This document shows, piece after piece, positions 12,256-20,261 of a stretch of 64,000 nt of DNA. Below the pieces are notes generated by a model. The model saw nothing but the letters and a program-made list of their open reading frames with translations, was not told the DNA's origin and made no database searches. The translations under genes and the position numbers were made by a program. Position 1 is the stretch's first letter; every line of letters starts with the position of its first letter. Source of the DNA: Helicobacter sp. TUL (GTDB taxonomy: Bacteria; Campylobacterota; Campylobacteria; Campylobacterales; Helicobacteraceae); contig NZ_NESU01000001.1 in the NCBI RefSeq assembly GCF_002287135.1, forward strand, positions 62,001-126,000. The letters run 5' to 3'.

Positions 12256-13059
12256 CTAATATCCCCAACTAAATTGTGTCGTGTTTGTATCCAATGCCCT
12301 AAGGGTTTGCATATCCTCCACACTCAACGCAAAATCAAAAATTTCAAGATTCTCTTGCATATGCTTTAGATTACAAGCTTTTGGAATAGCTATAATGCCT
12401 TGTTGCACCAAAAACCTTAATGCTACCTGTGCGACACTTTTGTGATAGGTATGTGCAATGCGTATTAAACTAGGATTAGCAAAAAGCTCACCCTTGCCTG
12501 CTATAAAAGGACTCCAAGATTGCACAAGTGTGCCATAAGCTTTCATAGCTTGGAGCAAATGTGGCTGTTGGTAATATATATGCACTTCACATTGATTAAT
12601 AGCTGGTGGTATCTCGCAAGTCTTTACAAACTCACTAAAAACACTTGGTATAAAATTTGACACACCTATGGCTTTAAGTTTGCCTTGCTTATAGGCACTT
12701 TCCATAGCATTATACATTGCCTTGGATTGTGCATAAGGTTCGTGAAGCAAAAGTAAATCTATATAATCTAAATTGAGAATCTTAAGAGCAGATTCTATAC
12801 TTTTTATCGCATACGCGCCACTCATATTGCTAGATAATTTAGTAGTAACAAAAAACTCTTCACGCTTTAACCCATATGCCCTCATAGCGTCTCGTATCGC
12901 TGCGCCTACTTGCGATTGATTTCCATACATTTGAGCGGTATCAAATAGGCGATATCCACAATCTATCGCCATCATAAGTGTATGTGTGTTTGTCACTCCA
13001 TAAGTCCCAAACCCAAGAAGTGGTATCATCAATCCATTATTAAGCGTCTCATACACCAT
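12256..13059 (-). CDS. Aldo/keto reductase (AKR5-like)
   Basis: A cytosolic NADPH-dependent reductase of aldehydes or ketones. At 267 residues it is the length of 2,5-diketo-gluconate-reductase-type enzymes. The catalytic tetrad is complete: Asp40 and Tyr45 (LFDTAQMYG), Lys74 (TTKL) and His106 (LLLHEPY). AAGGAG precedes the start. It is divergent from the flavoprotein/cytochrome operon at 13.2-15.7 kb. That operon's flavoprotein family often makes aromatic aldehydes, so this reductase could act on the product, but this is inference from position only. Confidence 0.92.
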   Translation of the reverse strand: MVYETLNNGLMIPLLGFGTYGVTNTHTLMMAIDCGYRLFDTAQMYGNQSQVGAAIRDAMRAYGLKREEFFVTTKLSSNMSGAYAIKSIESALKILNLDYIDLLLLHEPYAQSKAMYNAMESAYKQGKLKAIGVSNFIPSVFSEFVKTCEIPPAINQCEVHIYYQQPHLLQAMKAYGTLVQSWSPFIAGKGELFANPSLIRIAHTYHKSVAQVALRFLVQQGIIAIPKACNLKHMQENLEIFDFALSVEDMQTLRALDTNTTQFSWGY

Positions 13060-13143
13060 AATATCTCACTCCTTATTTACAAAACTACATATATGTATAC
13101 TATGTATTATGATTGTATTTTAATAAATCCTTAATATACTTTA

Positions 13144-13149
13144 TATAAT
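13144..13149 (+). promoter_or_regulatory. Probable -10 box of the flavoprotein/cytochrome operon
   Basis: TATAAT lies in a very AT-rich gap, 62 nt before the ATG of the Tat-signal gene at 13211. The gap between the divergent aldo/keto reductase and this operon also holds short AT dyads such as ACATATATGT (13085-13094), which could be operator half-sites. Confidence 0.45.
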
Positions 13150-13210
13150 ACTTATAAAGTTAAATATTATTTAACTTTTACTCTATATTTTTTACTTTTA
13201 AGGAGTTTTT

Positions 13211-13585
13211 ATGGGAAATTTTTCTCGTAGGAAGTTTCTGAAAAGCACAGCATTAAGCGCCCTAAGCGTTTCTGCCCTCGGCGCAATCGAAATTCCAGAA
13301 ACTCAACCTATCACACTCACATATTTTATACAAGATACACAAGTTGGTATCAATTCGCCATTTCAGGCAGACAAAACCTTATATATCAATGGCGACATTA
13401 GCGATATTTACGCAGAACTCAAACAAGCCTTTAGTGAAGGAGCGCTTGTAGGTAGTGTAAGTAGTGCAACAACCTTTTTTGTTCTTAGCACAATGGCGAA
13501 GGACTATGGTATGCGTGTCGCATATAAAACAAAATTTGATAATGCTTATGCATGGATTTTAGCACCAAAAGGAGTGAGGATATGA
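13211..13585 (+). CDS. Small Tat-exported protein, likely partner of the downstream flavoprotein
   Basis: This 124-residue protein begins with a textbook twin-arginine signal (SRRKFLKSTALSALSVSALGA), so it should cross the inner membrane folded. The mature part of about 95 residues has no cofactor motif I recognise. Its stop overlaps the flavoprotein ATG (ATGA), indicating tight coupling. The flavoprotein has no signal peptide of its own, whereas its relatives act with periplasmic cytochromes, so the simplest reading is that this small subunit carries it through Tat by hitchhiking. A small accessory gene (pchX) is also known between the subunits in Pseudomonas p-cresol operons. Whether the two are homologous I cannot tell. 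Confidence 0.75.
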   Translation: MGNFSRRKFLKSTALSALSVSALGAIEIPETQPITLTYFIQDTQVGINSPFQADKTLYINGDISDIYAELKQAFSEGALVGSVSSATTFFVLSTMAKDYGMRVAYKTKFDNAYAWILAPKGVRI

Positions 13586-15250
13586 TTTTACCAATCAATG
13601 TTAAGGAAAGCGACTTTAAGGCTGCAATAGCAAAATTTGAAGCAGTGCTTGGCAAAGAATGGGTTTTTAAAAGTGAGGAGGATCTTAATCTCTATAGAGA
13701 TGCGTATAGTCCTCAATGGGATGATGAAGATGAACCAATTCCATCTTTGGCTCTAGCACCAAAAAATGTAGAAGAAGTGCAAGCAATTGTCAAAATTGCA
13801 AATGAATATAAGATTCCACTTTTTCCTATCTCTACAGGCAAAAATCTAGGTTATGGAAGCTGTGCGCCACAACAAAGAGGACAAGTGGTTGTGGATTTAA
13901 AAAGAATGAATAAAATCATCGAGGTTAATGATAAACGAAATTTCTGCATTGTCGAACCGGGTGTAAGTTATTTTGATTTATATGAATATGTTGAAAAAAA
14001 TAACCTCAATGTGTTTTTAGATATTCCTGATCCAGGTTGGGGCTCACCTCTTGGAAATGCGCTTGATCATGGATGGGGATATAGCTATGGTATGTATAGA
14101 GATCATTTTGGCTCTCATTGTGGTATGGAAGTAGTTCTTGCAAATGGAGAAATTTTGCGCACAGGTATGGGCGCGCTCCCGGGATCTAAGACTTTTGCAG
14201 AAAACAAATATGGGTATGGTCCATATGTTGATGGGCTATTTTCGCAATCTAACTTTGGGATTGTTACAAAAATGGGCTTTTGGATGATGCCAAAACCAGA
14301 ACATTATATGCTCCTTTCTATCAAAATGAAAAGGCGTGAAGACTTGATTCCAGCTGTTGAGATTCTAAATTATTTGGAAGATAGCTTTATTGTTGGTTGG
14401 CCACAATATTTTAGCCCACTCAATCCGCCATATGGCAAGCCTATGAATGCAGAGCTAAAAAGCTACTTAACCTCCAAAAATGGAAAAGCGGATCTAGATA
14501 AGATTCAAAACTATGCACTAAGAAATGGCATTCCATATTGGAATATTGATGTGTCTGTGTATGGTTGCAAAAGCGTGTGTGATGCAAACCTAAACTATAT
14601 CAAAGAGCGTTTTAAGGTTATCGAGGGTGTAGATATTTCTATCGTGGAAGAATATGATTTACCTATGAATCTCGAACAAAAAAAAGAAAATGAAACACAA
14701 AGTAACGCTTGGGATTCCAAATATGGAGATTTTTTGGATTAGCACAAGAGGTGAAACATTTGATCCAAGTGATGGGCATGTATGGTTTTCGCCAATCATT
14801 CCTCGCGATGGAAATGAACTTTTAAAATGCCAAAATGTGTATATGGATCTATTTAGTGAGCTAAATGTGGAATCTCCAATCACACCATTTTCACACCCTA
14901 GAAGCTGGATGTATAGAGCATTTTGCTTTATGCTTGCTTTCCATAACTCACGCACAGATAGAGAATATAATCTCAAAGTGCGCCAAGCCTATAGAGCTAT
15001 GGTAAAAGTAGCTGCCCAAAATGGATGGGGGGATTACAGAGCAGCACCAACATTCCAAGATGATGTGATGGGTGCATATTCGTTTAATAACCACGCATTA
15101 AGGCGTTTTCATGAGAATTTAAAAGATCATCTTGATCCAAATGGAATCTTAGCGCCTGGTCGTGGTGGAATCTGTCCAAAAAATCTACGAGATAATCGCT
15201 TTGCAAATAATAGACGCGATGAAGCAATTCTAAAAGGAGACAAACGATGA
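13582..15250 (+). pseudogene. 4-cresol dehydrogenase / vanillyl-alcohol oxidase family FAD flavoprotein, split by a +1 frameshift
   Basis: Two overlapping frames (13582-14742 and 14669-15250) together encode one PCMH/VAO-family flavoprotein that oxidises para-substituted phenols. The first holds the FAD-binding domain (PISTGKNLGYGS at about residue 85, VEPGVSYFDLYEYV, GMEVVLANGEILRTGMG). The second holds the substrate/cap end (HVWFSPI, HLDPNGILAPGRGGI). The break falls at A8 (14678-14685). Reading it as A7 joins the frames into about 555 residues, a normal length. Repaired, His399 lies where VAO has its FAD-linking His, and the PCMH linking Tyr is Ile. The gene overlaps its neighbours by ATGA on both sides. 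The frameshift could be a sequencing error, transcriptional slippage or a phase switch. Confidence 0.85.
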
Positions 15251-15729
15251 AAAAAGTATTGTTATTTATCTGTATCCTACTAATCATAGCCTTGGTTTAT
15301 TACACATTCAACGCACAATCCAAGGATACTAATGTGCAATCTGCGCAGTCTCAAACACAAGATTGGCTTCCTAATGGAGAATATATGAGTGTCTATGAAT
15401 ATAGACCAAATAACCCAAGATCTCCGGCAGCTTTTTCAAGTATAGATAGCCAAACACTCAATGCCGAGCAACAAAAAGGTCAGCAAGTTTATGCGCGATG
15501 GTGTCAAGGATGTCATGGTGCAGGTATGCCCGGCACAAATGCATTGCGCATAGTCTATAAAGGTCTTGATATTCCTGAAGCTTTGGAAGAGCGAACAGAT
15601 TTGAGTGCTGATGTAGTCAGCGCATTTGTCCGTTATGGCAAACATTCTATGCCATTTTTTCGCAAAACAGAGATAAGCGATGAAGAGCTAAAATATCTAG
15701 GAGCCTATCTAAGCAGAAACTATAAATAA
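15247..15729 (+). CDS. Membrane-anchored or periplasmic cytochrome c, electron acceptor of the flavoprotein
   Basis: A 160-residue class I cytochrome c. The N-terminus is a hydrophobic signal or anchor (LLFICILLIIALVYY). The heme motif C86-QG-C89-H90 and a likely axial Met135 (KHSMPFF) are present. In p-cresol methylhydroxylase and eugenol hydroxylase a small cytochrome c subunit binds the flavoprotein and passes electrons to the respiratory chain. The ATG overlaps the flavoprotein stop (ATGA), which fits a two-subunit complex. It probably feeds a periplasmic cytochrome oxidase or peroxidase. Family membership is clear; the exact partner is inferred from the operon. Confidence 0.9.
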   Translation: MKKVLLFICILLIIALVYYTFNAQSKDTNVQSAQSQTQDWLPNGEYMSVYEYRPNNPRSPAAFSSIDSQTLNAEQQKGQQVYARWCQGCHGAGMPGTNALRIVYKGLDIPEALEERTDLSADVVSAFVRYGKHSMPFFRKTEISDEELKYLGAYLSRNYK

Positions 15730-15737
15730 ATCTCATA

Positions 15738-15784
15738 ATCTCATATCTACTTACTACAAAACTAGCGTATAAGAGATATGAGAT
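15738..15784. terminator. Hairpin downstream of the cytochrome c gene
   Basis: An 11-bp inverted repeat (ATCTCATATCT and AGATATGAGAT) with a 25-nt loop begins 9 nt after the cytochrome stop. It may stabilise or end the operon transcript. Confidence 0.4.
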
Positions 15785-15825
15785 ATTTCTTCAAACACAA
15801 TACGCAGCGTTGTGCGTGATATTAC

Positions 15826-15851
15826 TTAGAATCTATATCTATAGATTCTAA
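15826..15851. terminator. Inverted AGAATCT/AGATTCT pair forming a hairpin between convergent genes
   Basis: TTAGAATCTAT, a 4-nt loop and ATAGATTCTAA form a perfect 11-bp stem in the gap between the cytochrome c gene and the HDOD gene. It is built from two opposed copies of the over-represented heptamer described in the findings. Its position suits a bidirectional terminator. Confidence 0.6.
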
Positions 15852-15997
15852 ACTTCTGTCTAAAAATTACAATACAACTATTCATAAAAACATGCTAGAC
15901 ATACAAGAAATTGCAAAACACAATCCTATGGCAAAACTTCAAGCCATACACCAACCCAATTTACAAACAAAAGCACAAAAATTACGCTACAAATCTC

Positions 15998-16858
15998 CTA
16001 GTCATCAAAAGGCTTATCGAGATTTACTCGCATATCCGGTGGCAATGTATCTATAAAATTATTGAGTGAAAATTTTATGCCCTGCTCATTAGCTTCTTGT
16101 ATCAAATCTTGAGCCCTATGCATATTAAACACGCTTCCACCCTGATGTGGCTCAAACAAGCAATTTGTAATAGCTAAGGCATAAGCGCCTTTTTTCGCGC
16201 TATCGTGTGCGGAGTGTGGACTATTGATATAAGAAATACTTTCAATAAGTGCTTCATCAAATTTCCAGTGATTTAACAAAAACCCAAGAAATGATAAAGA
16301 ATCTGTCCCACAAAATTCATCTTCAATCATACTTATATTGTGGAAATTATTTTCTTTTAGGGCTGCTAAAAATTCTTTATCCTTGCCAAGCACACGCAAA
16401 GAATTTGAAAACAAAATAATCCCTAAACGCAAAAGCATTGAACAAGGCACGAGCATTTGAGAAAGTTTCTTATCCTCACTAGAAAGCCAATCAGAAATAA
16501 AATTTGTCTCCTTGATACAATTTCCCAAAAACTCCTGTGTATCCAAACCATAAGGCGATACATCAACCTTAAAGGTGCTTTTTATGGAATTTGCAATCGC
16601 AACATTTTTGACATTATTGATACCAAGCAATGAAACAACTTGCTGAATCGTAGAAATCTCACGAGAAAATCCATAAAATGGTGAATTTGCCAAACGCAAA
16701 AGCTCTGCTGTGAGCAATGGATCTTGTTGTATGATTTTGACAACTTCTTGCATATTTACATCTGCCCCTGCAGAATCTATATAATCACGCAATTTAGTCA
16801 CGGTAGCAGAAAGTGGCGGAAGATTGTCGATTGTTTTTAATAATACTTCATTATCCAT
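15998..16858 (-). CDS. HDOD-domain signalling protein
   Basis: A 286-residue protein whose first 200 residues form an HDOD domain (LPPLSATVTKLRDYI, IQQDPLLTAELLRLANSPFYGF, VSLLGINNVKNVAIAN), a catalytically dead HD-phosphodiesterase relative that usually acts as a signalling scaffold. The remaining 80 or so residues have no domain I recognise. It has no membrane segment and no operon partner on its strand within 150 nt. Its role here is unknown; in Campylobacter such proteins have been tied to motility and stress traits. Confidence 0.88.
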   Translation of the reverse strand: MDNEVLLKTIDNLPPLSATVTKLRDYIDSAGADVNMQEVVKIIQQDPLLTAELLRLANSPFYGFSREISTIQQVVSLLGINNVKNVAIANSIKSTFKVDVSPYGLDTQEFLGNCIKETNFISDWLSSEDKKLSQMLVPCSMLLRLGIILFSNSLRVLGKDKEFLAALKENNFHNISMIEDEFCGTDSLSFLGFLLNHWKFDEALIESISYINSPHSAHDSAKKGAYALAITNCLFEPHQGGSVFNMHRAQDLIQEANEQGIKFSLNNFIDTLPPDMRVNLDKPFDD

Positions 16859-17017
16859 TGTGATACCTTGTAAAATTTAAGTTTCATAAAGATTATATCG
16901 AAAAATCCTGTATAACCTTTAACGACACAAATGCCCAAAAACACTATATCAATTTGAGAACAAAGTATCGTATATTCAAAGAGAAGCTAATTCTATATCA
17001 TTTGGACTTTAAAAAGC

Positions 17018-18172
17018 TTAAGAAGCGTCTTTTCTCTTGTAGGAAAGCACAAAAATACTCATTACCACACAAAAGATTCCAATACCTCCCAATGCCCACA
17101 TATGTCCCACAACATCACTAAGGTTAGCACCCATTTGATTTAAGCTCACAAGTCCCCTAATTCCGTGATAAGCGGGTATCAAATATGATAATTCGCGTAA
17201 AAAATTTGGCAAAAGCTCACTAGGCCAAATAAACCCCATAATAAACACTAAAGGCATAGAAGAAATAAAAACAATTTGTGTTGGCAAACTCTCATCTTCC
17301 AAAAGCGCACCTAGCAGGACACCACAGGCGCTACAACACATAATAAAAATAATCCCAAAACACCAAAAATCTCCCATACTTGCATGAATATTTACCCCAA
17401 AAGTAACAAAAAGCACACCAAAGTAAAACAAAAACCATAAACAATATATGCTACTAAAAGCGAGGATTCTCACCAAAACAATCTTGCATATCTCGATATA
17501 TCCTTTGTGATTCCAATACGCACCTTGCACACGCGTCAAATCTCTAGATTCTTTCGCAAGTCTATTTTGATATGCTGTGAGTATCGCACTGCCACCAATA
17601 AGCGTCTGATGTAAGATAAACACCAATACAGCCGCTAATGCGTAATTAATATAGCCTAAACTTGGATTGTATAATGGAATTGCTTCATAGCTTATGCTAT
17701 CTGTGCTTAAGGCGTGTAGGTGATGAAGCTCATAGATTCTTTGGGAGAGTGAATCTATGGCATTGTGTATGCCCTCCACAATCGCACCATAAATAAGAAA
17801 ATAAGAGGCATTGCCCATATAAGAAATGATAGTGCCCACACCCAAATACGCATTAGATTCAAAACCTTGTGGGATAAACAGCACACCATTAGCTTGAAAT
17901 GTTTCTATTTGGGCTTGTGCCTCTGTAAGATTTGGGACTTCTGCTACAAGCTCAATTTGTGGAGTCGCACTCACCAAAAAAATCAAATCCCTTGAAAGCG
18001 TGCTTTTATCCTCATCAACAATAAGAAGTTTTTGTTTTGTAACAATATCATGCAAATAGGGCATAGGATACAAAAGTCCATAAACCATAGAACCCACGAC
18101 TACAACCAATACCACAACTCTATTAGTAAAAATCGCTTTGTATTCACTCATAAGAGCGTATAAGAATCTCAT
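17018..18172 (-). CDS. ABC-2 type transporter permease, efflux operon (second permease)
   Basis: A 384-residue inner-membrane protein with one N-terminal membrane segment, a large periplasmic loop (about residues 40-165), and five more segments at the C-terminal half, the YhhJ/YbhR layout of ABC-2 exporters. It ends with a short Lys/Arg tail. It overlaps the preceding permease by 4 nt. The two permeases would form a heterodimer. No ATP-binding gene lies in the operon. From memory, H. pylori has the same set at HP1486-HP1489, also without a linked ATPase. The substrate is unknown. Confidence 0.88.
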   Translation of the reverse strand: MRFLYALMSEYKAIFTNRVVVLVVVVGSMVYGLLYPMPYLHDIVTKQKLLIVDEDKSTLSRDLIFLVSATPQIELVAEVPNLTEAQAQIETFQANGVLFIPQGFESNAYLGVGTIISYMGNASYFLIYGAIVEGIHNAIDSLSQRIYELHHLHALSTDSISYEAIPLYNPSLGYINYALAAVLVFILHQTLIGGSAILTAYQNRLAKESRDLTRVQGAYWNHKGYIEICKIVLVRILAFSSIYCLWFLFYFGVLFVTFGVNIHASMGDFWCFGIIFIMCCSACGVLLGALLEDESLPTQIVFISSMPLVFIMGFIWPSELLPNFLRELSYLIPAYHGIRGLVSLNQMGANLSDVVGHMWALGGIGIFCVVMSIFVLSYKRKDAS

Positions 18173-19260
18173 GCTGCCCTCTTTTTATAATATATCAGAC
18201 TACCCAATACAAAAAAGATGAGAAAATAACTCATCTCTCCTAGAATCTGCAATGCACCACCAAGACTTCCTCCATAATTTGCTTGTTGGATATATAGCTC
18301 CATAAAACTTGATATAGGCAAACATTTGCTCCAAAGCAATGCAAAAAGATTCATCGAATTTTGTGGATATGTAACCCCTGCAAATGCTAGTGATGGAGCC
18401 GTATATACAGCTACAACGCCAATAGTTTTTTTGATATCCCCTAAAAGTGATTGCAAAAACACCACCACGCCATTAATACCAAGCAATAAGATACCTAAGC
18501 CAATCACCAATAGCCCAAAACTTCCACGCACTTCATAACCAAGATTCTTAAGCAAAAGCAACATACATATTCCCCACCATACAAAAATCATCGTGTTGCC
18601 TACATAACGCACAAAAAGACTTTTAAATGAATGTGGTGTGCCTCGCAATAATTGTATCATTGCAACTGCACTAAGAATCTGCAACATACAAGGCAACAAG
18701 AGAGTAAGCAAAAACTGCGCGTAATTACTAGAAGCATTATATAGCGGAATAATTTGTGAAAAAATTGGCATAGCCTTGCTAAGGGCAAGTTGCAAGTCTT
18801 GATCTTTGATAAGATTTTGTGCCACGGACTGCTTAGCGTTAAGTGTGCCAACAATCTGTGCAAATGCGCTATTTAAAGACTTTCCTACAAGCACAAATTG
18901 CGCATTATAATATAGCGCAAGCTTAGCTCCACTACCAAGCATAATGTCTTTTTGAAAATCGTGCGGAATAACTACAAGTGCATAAATTTTTGCCGTGGCA
19001 AGATCTGATTTAGCTTCCAAGATTGAACCATATTCTTGTTTGACATACATTGTTGGGGAAGCATTGATTGTAAAATGCACATCAGCACTTGCGGTTGTGC
19101 GATCTAAATCTACTAGCCCAATAGGCAAATCTCTAGGCAATGATGCACTAAAAATTGCATACATAAACCACCCCAAAACAATAGGCAATACAAAATAGAC
19201 CAAAAACAAGACAAAGCGTCTTGTAAGAAATTTCCAAAATTGCCGAATTTTTTTCATCAA
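18169..19260 (-). CDS. ABC-2 type transporter permease, efflux operon (first permease)
   Basis: A 363-residue inner-membrane permease of the same family and topology as its neighbour: an N-terminal membrane segment (FVLFLVYFVLPIVLGWFMYA), a periplasmic domain, then five membrane segments from about residue 175. It overlaps the HlyD-type adaptor gene upstream and the second permease downstream by 4 nt each. With the adaptor and TolC-like channel it should form a tripartite exporter spanning the envelope. The two permeases differ clearly in sequence, so this is an old duplication. Confidence 0.88.
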   Translation of the reverse strand: MMKKIRQFWKFLTRRFVLFLVYFVLPIVLGWFMYAIFSASLPRDLPIGLVDLDRTTASADVHFTINASPTMYVKQEYGSILEAKSDLATAKIYALVVIPHDFQKDIMLGSGAKLALYYNAQFVLVGKSLNSAFAQIVGTLNAKQSVAQNLIKDQDLQLALSKAMPIFSQIIPLYNASSNYAQFLLTLLLPCMLQILSAVAMIQLLRGTPHSFKSLFVRYVGNTMIFVWWGICMLLLLKNLGYEVRGSFGLLVIGLGILLLGINGVVVFLQSLLGDIKKTIGVVAVYTAPSLAFAGVTYPQNSMNLFALLWSKCLPISSFMELYIQQANYGGSLGGALQILGEMSYFLIFFVLGSLIYYKKRAA

Positions 19261-20255
19261 TGCGTTTGTGGTGGAAGTGTGATAATAGCACTCATACCTA
19301 CAGCAAATTCAACATCATTTTGCAAAGGCACTGCTTGTATCTCAAAACTCCGCAAATCATAACCCTTAGAGCTAGAAGTTGCACGCCAAGTAGCAAAATC
19401 TCCCATTACCGAAACATACTGCACCTTGAAGCGTATTTCTTTTTGTAATGCGGGGATAAAGGCACTAAATTCTGAATTTTTTTGGAAGTCTTTAAGATAT
19501 TCCTCTGAAACCGCCACGCGCAACCATACATCTTTTGTATCCACAAGCATTACAACAGGAAATCCCGTAGGACTTAACTCGCCCTCGGCAAGAAGGACAT
19601 TAGAAACCTCTCCATCAGCTGGTGCATATGCTTGAATATCTTGAATATAAGCCTCTACTTCACTAAGTTGCCCTGCTGCTGCAATCTCTTTTTGCTTGGC
19701 TGCTTCCTTGGTTTCTTGGGTCGCACCATCAAGAGCAATTTTATATTGCTGATAAGCGGTGCTTTCATTATATTTGGCATTTTGGTATGCCGTATAGGCT
19801 TCATCACGCTTTTGAAGACTTGCCACACCTTTGTTATATAAATCATCTATGCGTTTATATGTGTTTTCTGTAAGCTCACGCATAGCCTTGGCACTATTAT
19901 ACATATCTTTTGCCGAGAGAATTGTTTCTATTCTAGCACCCTTATGGGCTTCTTGGGAAAGAGCTTTGGCTGCCTCATATCCTGCCTGTGCTTGGGTAAG
20001 TTTGGCTTGAAGTTCTGGAGATTCTATGGTAAAGATAAGATCGCCTTTTTTGACAAAATCTCCGCGTTTTACAAGGATAGATTCTATGCGTCCAGCAACC
20101 TTGGAGCTCACCTTGTATTCCCGCGCCTGAATCTGTCCTTGAAGTTGTTGGGGTTTTGGTGAATATGCTTTATAAAAATTGATAATAAGCCAAATAACAA
20201 TGGATACAACAATACACGCACCCACAAATACCACTATATGCTGTTTTTTCATCAC
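19257..20255 (-). CDS. HlyD/MFP-type periplasmic adaptor of the efflux operon
   Basis: A 332-residue membrane-fusion protein. It has one N-terminal membrane anchor (IVVFVGACIVVSIVIWLII), a lipoyl half-motif (VAGRIESILVKRGDFVKKGDLIF) at about residues 52-75, a coiled-coil hairpin at about 80-205, the second lipoyl half (IQAYAPADGEVSNVLLAEGE), and a beta-barrel domain. It links the inner-membrane permeases to the TolC-like channel. It is close in type to YhiI/YbhG adaptors that work with ABC-2 exporters. The TolC-like gene ends 7 nt upstream of its start. Confidence 0.92.
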   Translation of the reverse strand: MMKKQHIVVFVGACIVVSIVIWLIINFYKAYSPKPQQLQGQIQAREYKVSSKVAGRIESILVKRGDFVKKGDLIFTIESPELQAKLTQAQAGYEAAKALSQEAHKGARIETILSAKDMYNSAKAMRELTENTYKRIDDLYNKGVASLQKRDEAYTAYQNAKYNESTAYQQYKIALDGATQETKEAAKQKEIAAAGQLSEVEAYIQDIQAYAPADGEVSNVLLAEGELSPTGFPVVMLVDTKDVWLRVAVSEEYLKDFQKNSEFSAFIPALQKEIRFKVQYVSVMGDFATWRATSSSKGYDLRSFEIQAVPLQNDVEFAVGMSAIITLPPQTH

Positions 20256-20261
20256 TCCTCC

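Noticed and set aside
15892-16056. 54-codon plus-strand ORF (MLDIQEIAKHNPMAKL...) overlapping the HDOD gene end
   Set aside because: No ribosome-binding site, overlaps the 3' end of a well-supported gene on the other strand, and no recognisable features.
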